Part shown: positions 44,193 through 52,321 of the stretch, piece by piece
How the letters are laid out: each line of letters opens with the position of its first letter
Position numbering within the stretch: the stretch's first letter is position 1
Assembly (NCBI GenBank): GCA_020846195.1
Contig: JADLEJ010000022.1
Coordinates: forward strand, 1 to 64,000
Length of the DNA: 64,000 nucleotides
Direction of reading: 5' to 3'
Origin: Nitrospira sp.
GTDB lineage: Bacteria; Nitrospirota; Nitrospiria; Nitrospirales; Nitrospiraceae
Position numbers and translations under genes: made by a program
Notes under the pieces: generated by a model
Database searches by the model: none
What the model was told of the DNA's origin: nothing
The model's input: only the letters and a program-made list of their open reading frames with translations

Positions 44193-44702
44193 ATGGCTGT
44201 CGTTGTCCGAGGGGTGATTCTTGTGGGTCACGGCGGGGTTCCTAAAGGCTGCCCGCAGGATGTAGTGACAAAGCTGAAGCGGCTGGAAGGTCAGCGGCGT
44301 GTCGCGCATCTGCCGCCGTCGGCGGAAGAAATGGAGCTGGATGCGAAGATTCGCCAGTGGCCGAGGACACCGGAGACGGATCCGTACCAAGCGGGGCTTG
44401 AAGCGGTGGCGGCGCAGTTGCAAGCCGGCTTAGGGGATGTCTTATTTGCGGTGGCCTATAACGAGTTTTGCGCGCCGACGTTGGAAGCGTCGGTGGAAGA
44501 ATTAGTCAAGAAGGGCGCGACCCGCATTACCGTTGCCACCACGATGTTTACGCCAGGCGGCTCGCATTCGGAAGTGGAAATCCCCGAGATCCTCGGCCGC
44601 CTGCGCCCGCAATACCCTGGTGTCGAACTGCGTTACGCCTGGCCGTTCGACCTTCAGCTGGTCGCGAATACATTGGCGGAACAAGTGAAGCGCTTTTCCT
44701 GA
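44193..44702 (+). CDS. CbiX/SirB-family sirohydrochlorin cobaltochelatase-like protein
   Basis: A 169-residue single-domain chelatase-like protein. GVILVGHGGVPKG carries the first conserved histidine; AYNEFCAPTLEASVEELVKKGATRI and FTPGGSHSEVEIPEIL carry the second. This matches the short CbiX type that inserts cobalt or ferrous iron into sirohydrochlorin for B12 or siroheme. The family is usually 120-140 residues; a 35-residue insertion (GQRRVAHLPPSAEEMELD) is present. AAAGGAG decides the ATG at 44193. B12 is also needed by the radical SAM enzyme upstream. Confidence 0.8.
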   Translation: MAVVVRGVILVGHGGVPKGCPQDVVTKLKRLEGQRRVAHLPPSAEEMELDAKIRQWPRTPETDPYQAGLEAVAAQLQAGLGDVLFAVAYNEFCAPTLEASVEELVKKGATRITVATTMFTPGGSHSEVEIPEILGRLRPQYPGVELRYAWPFDLQLVANTLAEQVKRFS

Positions 44703-44789
44703 CCGGCCTCGCATGAGCCTGGTGCTATCCGCCCCTTTGACCGTGTACAATCGGCGTCGTCGTTTTAGTGGATGGACAGGGAGGATGCC

Positions 44790-45368
44790 GTGCGCGATCA
44801 ACTCGCAACAGCCTTTCATGACACACAGTCGTTCAAGTGGGATCCTCAAGGCGGGTTCAAGCTGGCGTCGGGACTCACGAGTCCTTTCTACGTCGATTGC
44901 CGCGCGCTCATGGCGCATCCCGGCGCCCGGCGCCTGGTCGGCCAGCTGGCCTATGACGCACTCAAAGACATTCGCCTGGATTGCCTGGGCGGGTTGGAGA
45001 TTGGAGCGATTTCCATTGCCACGACCATTTCCGATTATGCCTTCGCGGCTCAGCCGGCGCGCGATTGGCGGACCTTTGTCGTTCGCAAGCAGGCGAAGGA
45101 TCATGGGCTGGGAAAGCTGATCGAAGGGGCGTACAAGTCTGGCGAGCGGGCGCTTATCGTCGACGATGTGCTGACGAGCGGCGGATCGTTGCTGAAAGCT
45201 GTCGCGGCGGCGCGAGGCGCCGGGCTGACCGTCACCCATGCGCTGGTGATTGTCGATCGGCAGGAGCAGGACGGACGCAAGAAAGTCGAAGCAGAAGGAC
45301 TGACGCTGGTGAGTCTTCTGACGATCGACGATCTGACCAAGGTCAGCGGGGCTTCGCGCCGCGGCTGA
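44790..45368 (+). CDS. pyrE: orotate phosphoribosyltransferase
   Basis: A 192-residue enzyme of pyrimidine synthesis. The PRPP motif LIVDDVLTSGGS, the orotate-side SGLTSPFYVDCR and VVRKQAKDHGLGKLIEG loops are all present. It joins orotate to PRPP to give OMP. The GTG at 44790 is preferred: AGGGAGG lies 5 bases before it, and the ATG at 44772 has none. It is convergent with a small lipoprotein gene. Confidence 0.93.
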   Translation: MRDQLATAFHDTQSFKWDPQGGFKLASGLTSPFYVDCRALMAHPGARRLVGQLAYDALKDIRLDCLGGLEIGAISIATTISDYAFAAQPARDWRTFVVRKQAKDHGLGKLIEGAYKSGERALIVDDVLTSGGSLLKAVAAARGAGLTVTHALVIVDRQEQDGRKKVEAEGLTLVSLLTIDDLTKVSGASRRG

Positions 45369-45375
45369 CCGGCTC

Positions 45376-45714
45376 CTATTTACATTGAAAGTGAATTCCC
45401 CAGCGGCGCTCTTGGACGATTTCTTGCGCGCCTTCGACTGGACTGGCTACGCGGATGCGCCCCTTGGCTTCCCCCTCCCGTACGATCGAATAGGCTCCGC
45501 CGCATTTCTCTTTCATGAGTGCGAGGGCCTCGTTTCTGAACGAGGCCAGCAGCGCGCCCTGTTCCCCTTTGAAGGGATAGACGACGATTCCTCCGCGATC
45601 GGATTCTTGCAGCAGCGTCGCGCCTTCGCCGCAGCCGGCGAGCATGAGCACTAAGGCGAGGAGGAAGGTTCTTGACCCGTCTTTCGACTTCTTTTTATGA
45701 TCGGGTAGTATCAT
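45376..45714 (-). CDS. putative lipoprotein of unknown function
   Basis: A 112-residue protein with a basic start (MILPDHKKKSKDGSR), a hydrophobic stretch and a lipobox (LVLMLAGC) with cysteine near residue 28. The mature part (about 85 residues) has VVYPFKGEQGALLASFRNEALALM and a conserved-looking CGG...REGEAKGRIRV region; no family is recognised. It is probably membrane-anchored in the periplasm. The start is uncertain (45714 or 45729) and lies within the divergent upstream region of the rhodanese gene. Confidence 0.65.
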   Translation of the reverse strand: MILPDHKKKSKDGSRTFLLALVLMLAGCGEGATLLQESDRGGIVVYPFKGEQGALLASFRNEALALMKEKCGGAYSIVREGEAKGRIRVASPVEGAQEIVQERRWGIHFQCK

Positions 45715-45755
45715 GTTCGACTCACGCATTGTTTCGCGAACCATGAGGAGGTTGT

Positions 45756-46181
45756 ATGCCACGGTGGAGATGGATGGTCATCGGCGTGTGTCTTCTGAGT
45801 AGTCTCGCAGTGGCCGGCCAGGTGTGGTCATACCATTCCTACCTGTTGACCGTCCAGCAGCTGCAAGCGGGGCTGGCCAAGGCATCGACTCCCGATAAGA
45901 AGGGATTTGTGCTGGTCGATGTGAGAAGCCCTGAAGAGCATCGGACCGGCATGATTCCTGGTACGGATTTGAATATCGATTTCCGAGAAATAAAAGCCCG
46001 CCATCGTGAGCTTGGGGCGCAGTTAGACGAGCACATCGTCGTGTATTGCCAGTCGGGCCACCGCAGTAATATTGCGGCAGAAACGCTGGCCGATCTAGGC
46101 TATCGCCACGTCTATAACGTGTCGGGAAGTATGAATGCTTGGACGGAGGCGGGGTATCCGGTCGTGCGTCCTGGTCGCTAG
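45756..46181 (+). CDS. exported/anchored rhodanese-like protein
   Basis: A 141-residue single rhodanese domain behind an N-terminal hydrophobic segment (residues 7-24) that may be a signal anchor. FVLVDVRSPEEH opens the domain; the catalytic cysteine lies in YCQSGHRSN. The C-terminus has the usual NVSGSMNAWTEAGYPV. It transfers sulfane sulfur, probably on the periplasmic side. AGGAGG lies before the ATG. Its stop overlaps the last 4 bases of the convergent phosphodiester glycosidase gene. Confidence 0.88.
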   Translation: MPRWRWMVIGVCLLSSLAVAGQVWSYHSYLLTVQQLQAGLAKASTPDKKGFVLVDVRSPEEHRTGMIPGTDLNIDFREIKARHRELGAQLDEHIVVYCQSGHRSNIAAETLADLGYRHVYNVSGSMNAWTEAGYPVVRPGR

Positions 46182-47083
46182 GGTTTCGACGAGGGGGCGG
46201 CGTCCGTCACAGATCCTCGTGGACTGAGGCCGATGACCGCGGGCAGTGGAATATGCGCGGTCGACCGGCCGGCGAACAGATCTTTCCAATTGGCCTGAGC
46301 GGCTGATGGGTCTCCCCGCTTCCACAGCGACTCGGAGACGAAGAGATCCGACGAGGATCCGCCGTCCATGGCCATGGCGAGCGCGATCGATGGAAAGGTC
46401 TCCCGCAAGCATTGGCCGATCCCGTGCAAAGTGACGAGTCCCAAGCTCTTCAGAATGAGGATATGCCCGTCTTTGTTTTCCGCCACCAGGGTTTGATACG
46501 CCCGCTTTCCAGTCTGCCGCACGCGGAGCGCTCCCTTGCGGTCGAGCAGCATCAACGACTGGGCTGCTTCCAAATAATCGGGTGTTTCTTCATGGAAAAT
46601 ATCGCTGGCCAAGTCCAGCACCCCTGCTTTGGGCGCCGAGAGGGGAAGCCGCGGTTCTGCGACGAACAGTCCTTGCCAGGTGTTGTGGCGCCGGCTGCCG
46701 AGCGATTTGCCGTCTTTCAAGAGCAGGCCGAGGTACGCGTAGTTTTCTCTGAAGAGTCCGGCGTTGAACAGGATCTCGTGCCCGGTTCGTTTCTGCCATT
46801 CGTCGATCATCGGGGGATGCGGCAGGCCTTCCTGAGCAAAGTAGTGCACTGAGAAACGATGCAGGGCTGGATCGATCTTGACGACCAGCCAGCGGTCACT
46901 ATCGAGACAGCGGTCGTCTGGCTGCCAGATGGCGGCGGCTAAGCCTGGGGCAAGAGATTCCCACCGTGGCTCTTGTGCCAGCACCGGTGTCGTGGCCCAG
47001 AGCAAGAGTGCGATGAAGAATGCGCGCGGGATGCGACAGGAGCGGTGCGGAGGCTGCGTCGTCAGAAAATCCATGAGGCTCAT
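46178..47083 (-). CDS. phosphodiester glycosidase (NAGPA/DUF2233) family protein
   Basis: A 301-residue exported protein. The hydrophobic signal ends near PVLAQEP. The NAGPA-type core is seen in EILFNAGLFRENYAYLGLLLKDG and AMAMDGGSSSDLF. Relatives hydrolyse glycosidic phosphodiesters or act on cell-envelope polymers. The start at 47083 is accepted, although a shorter signal from the internal MDFL is possible. It overlaps the convergent rhodanese gene by 4 bases and follows the hybrid kinase gene by 33 bases, so it may end the same transcript. Confidence 0.82.
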   Translation of the reverse strand: MSLMDFLTTQPPHRSCRIPRAFFIALLLWATTPVLAQEPRWESLAPGLAAAIWQPDDRCLDSDRWLVVKIDPALHRFSVHYFAQEGLPHPPMIDEWQKRTGHEILFNAGLFRENYAYLGLLLKDGKSLGSRRHNTWQGLFVAEPRLPLSAPKAGVLDLASDIFHEETPDYLEAAQSLMLLDRKGALRVRQTGKRAYQTLVAENKDGHILILKSLGLVTLHGIGQCLRETFPSIALAMAMDGGSSSDLFVSESLWKRGDPSAAQANWKDLFAGRSTAHIPLPAVIGLSPRGSVTDAAPSSKP

Positions 47084-47116
47084 CCATGGCGGCGCCGCGG
47101 GCGGCGTCTTATGCGA

Positions 47117-48733
47117 TTACGATGCGTGAGACCTGGAGATGTCTTTCCGCGGCAAACCGTTCTGGGGAAGCGGCGTCAGATCGAGGAGCCGGCGAATTCG
47201 CTGGCTCAGCGCCTCTGGGGTAAACGGCTTCTGGAGGTAGTCGCTCAGCGGATCGGCCGCCCCGATGCCGACATCGTCGGCATAGCCCGAGATGAAGAGA
47301 ATTCTGAGGTCCGGCTTCAGGATGCGCAGATGTTGTGCTAGTTCGGTCCCGCTCATGCCGGGCATGACCACATCGGTGAGGAGCAGCTGATAACTGCCGG
47401 TCTGCTGTGTGGCGACCATGCAGGCTTCCAGTCCGTTTTTGGATTCCAATACACAATAGCCGAGCTTTTTGAGCTCGTCTCGGACGAGATCGCGGACGGC
47501 GGCGTCGTCTTCGACGAGTAGAATGGTCTCGCGTCCCCGGTTGGATACACGTGGGGCTTGGTTGGATATCGTTGGATCGAGATGCGAGCGGATGCTGGGG
47601 AAATAGACGTCGAAGCGGCTGCCTTGCCCGATCCGGCTGGTCACATCGAGGCCCCCGCCGCTCTGGGTGACAATGCCAAATATCGTCGACAGGCCCAGGC
47701 CGGTGCCTTTTCCCTCATCCTTAGTGGTGAAAAACGGTTCGAAGATATGGGTGAGGATGTCGGACGACATCCCGATGCCGGTGTCTGAGACGCTGAGTTT
47801 GACGAACGTGCCGAGTGCGGGAAACTGCGCATGGTACATGGGTGTTCTGGTCAGCTCGACTTGTGCTGTCTCGATTCTCAGCTTTCCTCCTTTGGGCATC
47901 GCATCACGCGCATTCACGACCAGGTTCATGAGGACTTGTTCAATCTGAGCGGGATCGGCGCTGATGCGGAGGTCTTGAGGTGCGAGGGCGAGGGTGAGCT
48001 CCAGATCTTCGCCGATCAGCCGGCGCATCATGGTTTCAAAATTGACGATGAGCGGATTCACGCTCAGCACTTTGGGGGTCGAGGGCTGCTTGCGGCTGAA
48101 TGTGAGGAGCTGGCGGATCAGCGTCGCGGCCCGATCGCCGGCCTTCTGCATTTCTTCGACTTTGGTTTTGAAAGGATGGTCCGTCGCCATCTCGTTCAGT
48201 AGGACCTGGGCATGGCCCATGATGACGGTGAGGAGATTGTTGAAATCGTGGGCGAGCCCTCCGGCCAGTCGGCCGACGGCCTCCATCTTTTGGGCCTGTC
48301 GGAGCTGTTTTTCGCTTTGCCGCAGGGCTTCTTCCACACGGGCGCGCTCTTGCCGTTCCTGTAGTTCCCTGATGGCGCGCTGAAGGGACGGCACGAGCCG
48401 TCCGAGGCGCTGCTTCAAAATGTAATCGGTCGCGCCTCGATGCATGGCGTCGATGGCCAATTCCTCGCCGAGGGTTCCGGAGACGAAGATGAATGGGATG
48501 TCGGGTCTGAGTTGTTGCGCGAGCGAGAGGGCGGTGATTCCATCGAATCCAGGAAGAGAATAATCCGCCAGGATCAGGTCGATTTTTCCTGCTTTCAAGG
48601 CGTCGACATAAGTGTCCCGCCGATCGACCCGGCTGGCCTCGCAGGGAATGCCGCCCTCGTTGAGGGTTGCCAGGATCAGTTCGGCGTCGGCATGGTTGTC
48701 TTCAAGCTGGAGAAGTCTCAGCGGGGTCGTCAC
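47117..48733 (-). CDS. REC-histidine kinase-REC hybrid sensor
   Basis: A 538-residue hybrid. Residues 5-120 are an N-terminal receiver (LILADYSLPGFDG carries the phosphoacceptor aspartate). A HisKA domain with the LAGGLAHDFNNLLT H-box and an HATPase_c domain (VVNARDAMPKGG, DTGIGM, GKGTGLGLS) follow, then a second receiver (LLVEDDAAVRDLV, LLLTDVVMPGMSG). There is no transmembrane region. It is the third gene of a set with a Rcp1-like regulator and a CHASE3 kinase, pointing to a phosphorelay. Confidence 0.93.
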   Translation of the reverse strand: MTTPLRLLQLEDNHADAELILATLNEGGIPCEASRVDRRDTYVDALKAGKIDLILADYSLPGFDGITALSLAQQLRPDIPFIFVSGTLGEELAIDAMHRGATDYILKQRLGRLVPSLQRAIRELQERQERARVEEALRQSEKQLRQAQKMEAVGRLAGGLAHDFNNLLTVIMGHAQVLLNEMATDHPFKTKVEEMQKAGDRAATLIRQLLTFSRKQPSTPKVLSVNPLIVNFETMMRRLIGEDLELTLALAPQDLRISADPAQIEQVLMNLVVNARDAMPKGGKLRIETAQVELTRTPMYHAQFPALGTFVKLSVSDTGIGMSSDILTHIFEPFFTTKDEGKGTGLGLSTIFGIVTQSGGGLDVTSRIGQGSRFDVYFPSIRSHLDPTISNQAPRVSNRGRETILLVEDDAAVRDLVRDELKKLGYCVLESKNGLEACMVATQQTGSYQLLLTDVVMPGMSGTELAQHLRILKPDLRILFISGYADDVGIGAADPLSDYLQKPFTPEALSQRIRRLLDLTPLPQNGLPRKDISRSHAS

Positions 48734-48754
48734 AGCACCTCGGAGTGCGTCATA

Positions 48755-49210
48755 TTAGTTAGTGGATGCGGACCCTTCGGGAGGCGGCTCATTGATGACG
48801 CCCCAGAACGTGCCCAATTCTTTCACGGCCGTGAGAAACTGGTGGAATTCGACGGGCTTCACGACGTAGGCATTGGCGCCCAGGGCATAGCTTTCCGCCA
48901 AGTCCTTTTCTTCCCTCGAAGAGGTCAGCATGACGACGGGGATCGGGCGCAGGCTGATGTCGGACTTGATCGTGCGGAGGACTTCGAGCCCGTTCACCTT
49001 GGGCATTTTGAGGTCCAGAAAGACCACGGCGGGATTGCCTTTGAGTCGCGACTTGAATTGCCCGCGGCAATAGAGGTAATCCAGCACCTCGGCGCCGTCG
49101 TGGCACAGCACGACCTTGTCAGAGATATGCTCTTCTTCCATGGCCGCGAGAGCCAGTTCTGCATCCCGGGGATTGTCTTCGGCCAGTAAGATGGGCTTTG
49201 CTGCCGTCAT
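48755..49210 (-). CDS. single-domain Rcp1-like response regulator
   Basis: A 151-residue receiver domain without an output domain. It has the acidic pocket (ILLAEDNPRDAEL), phosphoacceptor aspartate in VVFLDLKMPKVNG, and lysine in YVVKPVEF. The YCRGQFKSR insertion and PAVVFLDLKMP sequence are typical of Rcp1/phytochrome-partner regulators. Its start overlaps the upstream kinase stop (ATGA), so the two are co-translated. It probably relays phosphate between the CHASE3 kinase and the hybrid kinase. Confidence 0.93.
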   Translation of the reverse strand: MTAAKPILLAEDNPRDAELALAAMEEEHISDKVVLCHDGAEVLDYLYCRGQFKSRLKGNPAVVFLDLKMPKVNGLEVLRTIKSDISLRPIPVVMLTSSREEKDLAESYALGANAYVVKPVEFHQFLTAVKELGTFWGVINEPPPEGSASTN

Positions 49211-50703
49211 GTGCGAGGCCTCCTGGTTGGAAGCGCGACGAAAAACGTTGCGCCTTGGTCGGGGACTCCCTCAGCCCACACCCGTCCTCCGTGGCGATGG
49301 ACGATGCGTCGCACATTGGCGAGGCCGATTCCCGTTCCTTCAAATTCATCCGCTCGGTGCAGCCGCTGGAAGACTCCGAACAGCTTGCCGAGGTATTGCA
49401 TGTCGAATCCTACTCCATTGTCACGGACAAAGACGATGATTTCCCCCGCGCCTTTTTTCTCAAGTCCGATGGCAATCTTGGCGATGGGCCGTGTGCCGGT
49501 GAACTTGAGCGCGTTCGAAATCAGGTTCACAAACACCTGCCGAAGCATGGCCGGATCGCCCGGTACTTCCGGCAGTGTGTCGATTGTCCAGGATATTTCC
49601 CGTCCTTGCAAGTCAAGACGCAAATCGTAAAGGATGGTTTTAATGAGCTGATCGAGATTGACTGTCGTGTGGAGCATTTCTTGGCGCCCCATGCGGGAAA
49701 AGACGAGGAGATCGTCGATCAATTGGCCCATCTGTTTGGCGGAGTCGGAAATCGTTTGGAGATAGCGTTTGGCCTTGTCGTTTAGGCTGTCTCCGGCTGA
49801 TTTGCTGAGGAGCGAGGCATAGCCATCGATGTGCCGCAGCGGCGCGCGGAGGTCGTGAGAGACGGAGTAGCTGAACGCTTCCAATTCTTTGTTGGCCGCT
49901 TCGAGAAGTTCACCGCGAAGCTGGAGTTCCGTGGCGACCTTGCGGCGGGCGGTAATATCGTGCCGGATGAGGTAGTAAACGGAGGCGAGGAGCACCAGTT
50001 GGAGCAGCGCGCCTAAGGCCAGGAGCACAATGGTATTGGTTGTGCTGAGCGTCGATTCGCTAAACCGGCGCCGCACGCTCTGGCGTTCGTCGACCTCCAT
50101 TTCTCCGATGATCCGGTGAATGGCCGTGATCTCGCGTTTGGCGGCGCCTTCGAGGGCGATCCGGCGGACGGCTTCGAATCCCCCTTTATCCCGCTTGGCG
50201 ATCGCTCCCGTTTCCGCATTGATCTGCTGTTCGATCAGATTCTGGAGAGTGGCGACTCGATTCTCTTGCAGCGGAAGCCCTGCGGTGAGCTCTTTCAGGT
50301 ACTTTAGATAAGTTGGTTTCTGTTCCGTGAGGGACCGGAAGCTTTTTAGGTAGACGACTTCTCCGGTGACGAGATAGCGGCGATGATTGTTTTCAGCCTC
50401 ATCCATCGCCTCATCCACGTTCGTCAGCAGCTGGAGAAGGTCGTGGCTCTTTGTATCTAGCCGGCTGTTTTCGATCAAGATGGCTGTGTTGCGGTAGGAC
50501 ACGGCTCCGATAATAAGAATGCCGATAAAAACCAGGCTGAATCCCGCCAGAATCCGGCGTTCAATGGTCAGTTCGCGAAACCGCATGATCAGAGTTGGCT
50601 TGGCCGGTTGCGGAGGGCTGGGAGCCGGTGCGGAATCTGTTGCTGAGGCAGGATCTCCGGCGATCGGCGGCAGCGGCGGTCGATCGCTCGTCACTGTATC
50701 CAT
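49207..50703 (-). CDS. membrane-bound histidine kinase with CHASE3-type sensor domain
   Basis: A 498-residue kinase. After a proline-rich cytoplasmic start, TM1 (ILAGFSLVFIGILIIGAVSY, residues about 50-72) leads into a periplasmic helical CHASE3 domain (DEAMDEAENNHRRYLVTGE is a signature stretch), then TM2 (VLLALGALLQLVLLASVYYLI). HisKA follows with FSYSVSHDLRAPLRHIDGY and HATPase_c with NLISNALKFTG and GTGIGLANVRRIV. It is closest to phytochrome-like kinases that pair with Rcp1 regulators. The next gene overlaps it by 4 bases. Confidence 0.93.
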   Translation of the reverse strand: MDTVTSDRPPLPPIAGDPASATDSAPAPSPPQPAKPTLIMRFRELTIERRILAGFSLVFIGILIIGAVSYRNTAILIENSRLDTKSHDLLQLLTNVDEAMDEAENNHRRYLVTGEVVYLKSFRSLTEQKPTYLKYLKELTAGLPLQENRVATLQNLIEQQINAETGAIAKRDKGGFEAVRRIALEGAAKREITAIHRIIGEMEVDERQSVRRRFSESTLSTTNTIVLLALGALLQLVLLASVYYLIRHDITARRKVATELQLRGELLEAANKELEAFSYSVSHDLRAPLRHIDGYASLLSKSAGDSLNDKAKRYLQTISDSAKQMGQLIDDLLVFSRMGRQEMLHTTVNLDQLIKTILYDLRLDLQGREISWTIDTLPEVPGDPAMLRQVFVNLISNALKFTGTRPIAKIAIGLEKKGAGEIIVFVRDNGVGFDMQYLGKLFGVFQRLHRADEFEGTGIGLANVRRIVHRHGGRVWAEGVPDQGATFFVALPTRRPRT

Positions 50704-50752
50704 GAAAAAACCGCGTTGAAAGGTGTAGGGAAAATTTCGGACACTCTACTCT

Positions 50753-50768
50753 CGGCCATTTATGGCCG
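50753..50768. terminator. weak hairpin between nuoN and the kinase gene
   Basis: CGGCCA-TTTA-TGGCCG forms a 6-base stem in the 105-base space after nuoN. There is no T tract on the minus strand, so the nuo transcript may end here or read into the two-component genes. Confidence 0.3.
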
Positions 50769-50808
50769 CAAGATCTATTTTAGCAGATCGGTGGAGAATG
50801 CCAGCTAG

Positions 50809-52305
50809 TTAGCCGCCAAGAGGCGGAATTGGAGGGAGCGCAGTGGCCGCAGGCGCGGGGAGGTGAGAAAACATCATTGTGGCGGACACGACCCAATCGA
50901 TGAACGGTTGCGGGTAGATGCCGATCAGCAGCGTCCCGGCAAGGCCGACGTACACCACAGCCTTCATCGGTCCGGAAACCCTTATGGGTGACGGGTCGAT
51001 CGGCTCGGCAATGTACATTTTCTTCACGACGATCAGGTAGTAGTACATGGAGATGACGATGTTGATGAGCCCGACGGTGATAAGGGTATAGAGCCCCTCC
51101 TTGATGGCGGCCACAAAGATGTAGATTTTGCCGATAAACCCGGCTAAGGGAGGCACGCCGGCCAGTGAAAGGAGAAACAGGAGCATGGAAAAGGCCAGAA
51201 ACGGCGACCGGCGATTGAGTCCGCTGTAATCGTTGATCTCTTCGCTGCCGATAGCCTGGCTCATGGCGATCACGACAGCGAAGGCTCCGATATTCGCGAA
51301 CAGATAGGTGAGGAGATAGAACAGGATCGCGTCGTTGCCCATCTTTGTCCCGGCGGCTAATCCGATTAAGACGTTTCCGATTTGGGCGATGCCGGAATAG
51401 GCCAGGAGGCGTTTGATGTTCGTCTGTGCGATGGCCACGATGTTCGCGTAGGTCATCGATAAAACGGAGACCGCTGCGAGCAGGAGCACCCACATCGGTT
51501 TGAAGGTGAACAACGCCACAAAGAACAGTCTGAGCAAGAGCGCGATGGCCGCGCCTTTGGGGGCAATGGAGAGAAAGGCGGTTACGGGCGTTGGCGCGCC
51601 GTGATAGGTGTCGGGAATCCAGGTGTGAAACGGGACGGCGCCGATTTTGAAGCCGAGCGCGGCGAAGATCAGCAGGAAGCCGATGATCAGTCCGGGCGTG
51701 GCCGGCGCCGAGGCCATATCTGAAAACACCAACTGGCCGGTCTCTCCATACACCAAGCTGATTCCGTAGGCTAAGAGACCGGCGGCAAAGACGCCAAGAA
51801 TGAAGAACTTCAGGCCGGCTTCATTGGACGCCAGGTCCTCGCGCAGGTAGGCCACGAGCACATAGAACCCGAATGTGGAAAACTCCAGAGTGACGAAGAG
51901 AGACAGCAAATCGTTGGCGGAAGCCATGAACATCATGCCGAGGGCGGACATGACGATGAGGAAGTAATATTCCCCGCGGAAAAAGGCGAAGCGGTTGACG
52001 TATTCGATGGAGGCGAGAATGACGAGAATGCTGGCGCCGACGATGAACATCTTAAAGAAGATGGCCATGCGGTCGAGCACGAACATGTTTTTGAAAAGGG
52101 CCCCGGAGATCTGCGCCATGTCGAACCAGGCGAGGCAGCCCAGGGTGACGACGAGTCCTACGACGCTTAAGTAGGCCAGCTGTTCTTTGGCCAGCCGTGG
52201 AAAGGCGAAGTCGACAATCAAGACTAGACAGAGCCAGAGTGTCAGAAAGATCTCCGGCAACAGAAGGAGGAGATCGCCAATCGTCATATTGAGTTCAAAG
52301 TTCAT
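50809..52305 (-). CDS. nuoN: NADH-quinone oxidoreductase subunit N
   Basis: A 498-residue antiporter-like complex I subunit with about 14 membrane helices. ALGFKIGAVPFHTWIPDTYHGAPTPVTAFLSIAPKGAA carries the channel lysines of TM7-TM8, and FFRGEYYFLIVMSALGMM is the start of the conserved core. It pumps a proton within the membrane arm. The start at 52305 (MNFELNMTIGDLL) is used, since the longer frame overlaps the upstream nuoM copy. It is the last gene of the nuo operon. Confidence 0.93.
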   Translation of the reverse strand: MNFELNMTIGDLLLLLPEIFLTLWLCLVLIVDFAFPRLAKEQLAYLSVVGLVVTLGCLAWFDMAQISGALFKNMFVLDRMAIFFKMFIVGASILVILASIEYVNRFAFFRGEYYFLIVMSALGMMFMASANDLLSLFVTLEFSTFGFYVLVAYLREDLASNEAGLKFFILGVFAAGLLAYGISLVYGETGQLVFSDMASAPATPGLIIGFLLIFAALGFKIGAVPFHTWIPDTYHGAPTPVTAFLSIAPKGAAIALLLRLFFVALFTFKPMWVLLLAAVSVLSMTYANIVAIAQTNIKRLLAYSGIAQIGNVLIGLAAGTKMGNDAILFYLLTYLFANIGAFAVVIAMSQAIGSEEINDYSGLNRRSPFLAFSMLLFLLSLAGVPPLAGFIGKIYIFVAAIKEGLYTLITVGLINIVISMYYYLIVVKKMYIAEPIDPSPIRVSGPMKAVVYVGLAGTLLIGIYPQPFIDWVVSATMMFSHLPAPAATALPPIPPLGG

Positions 52306-52321
52306 AGTGTCGACTGATACC

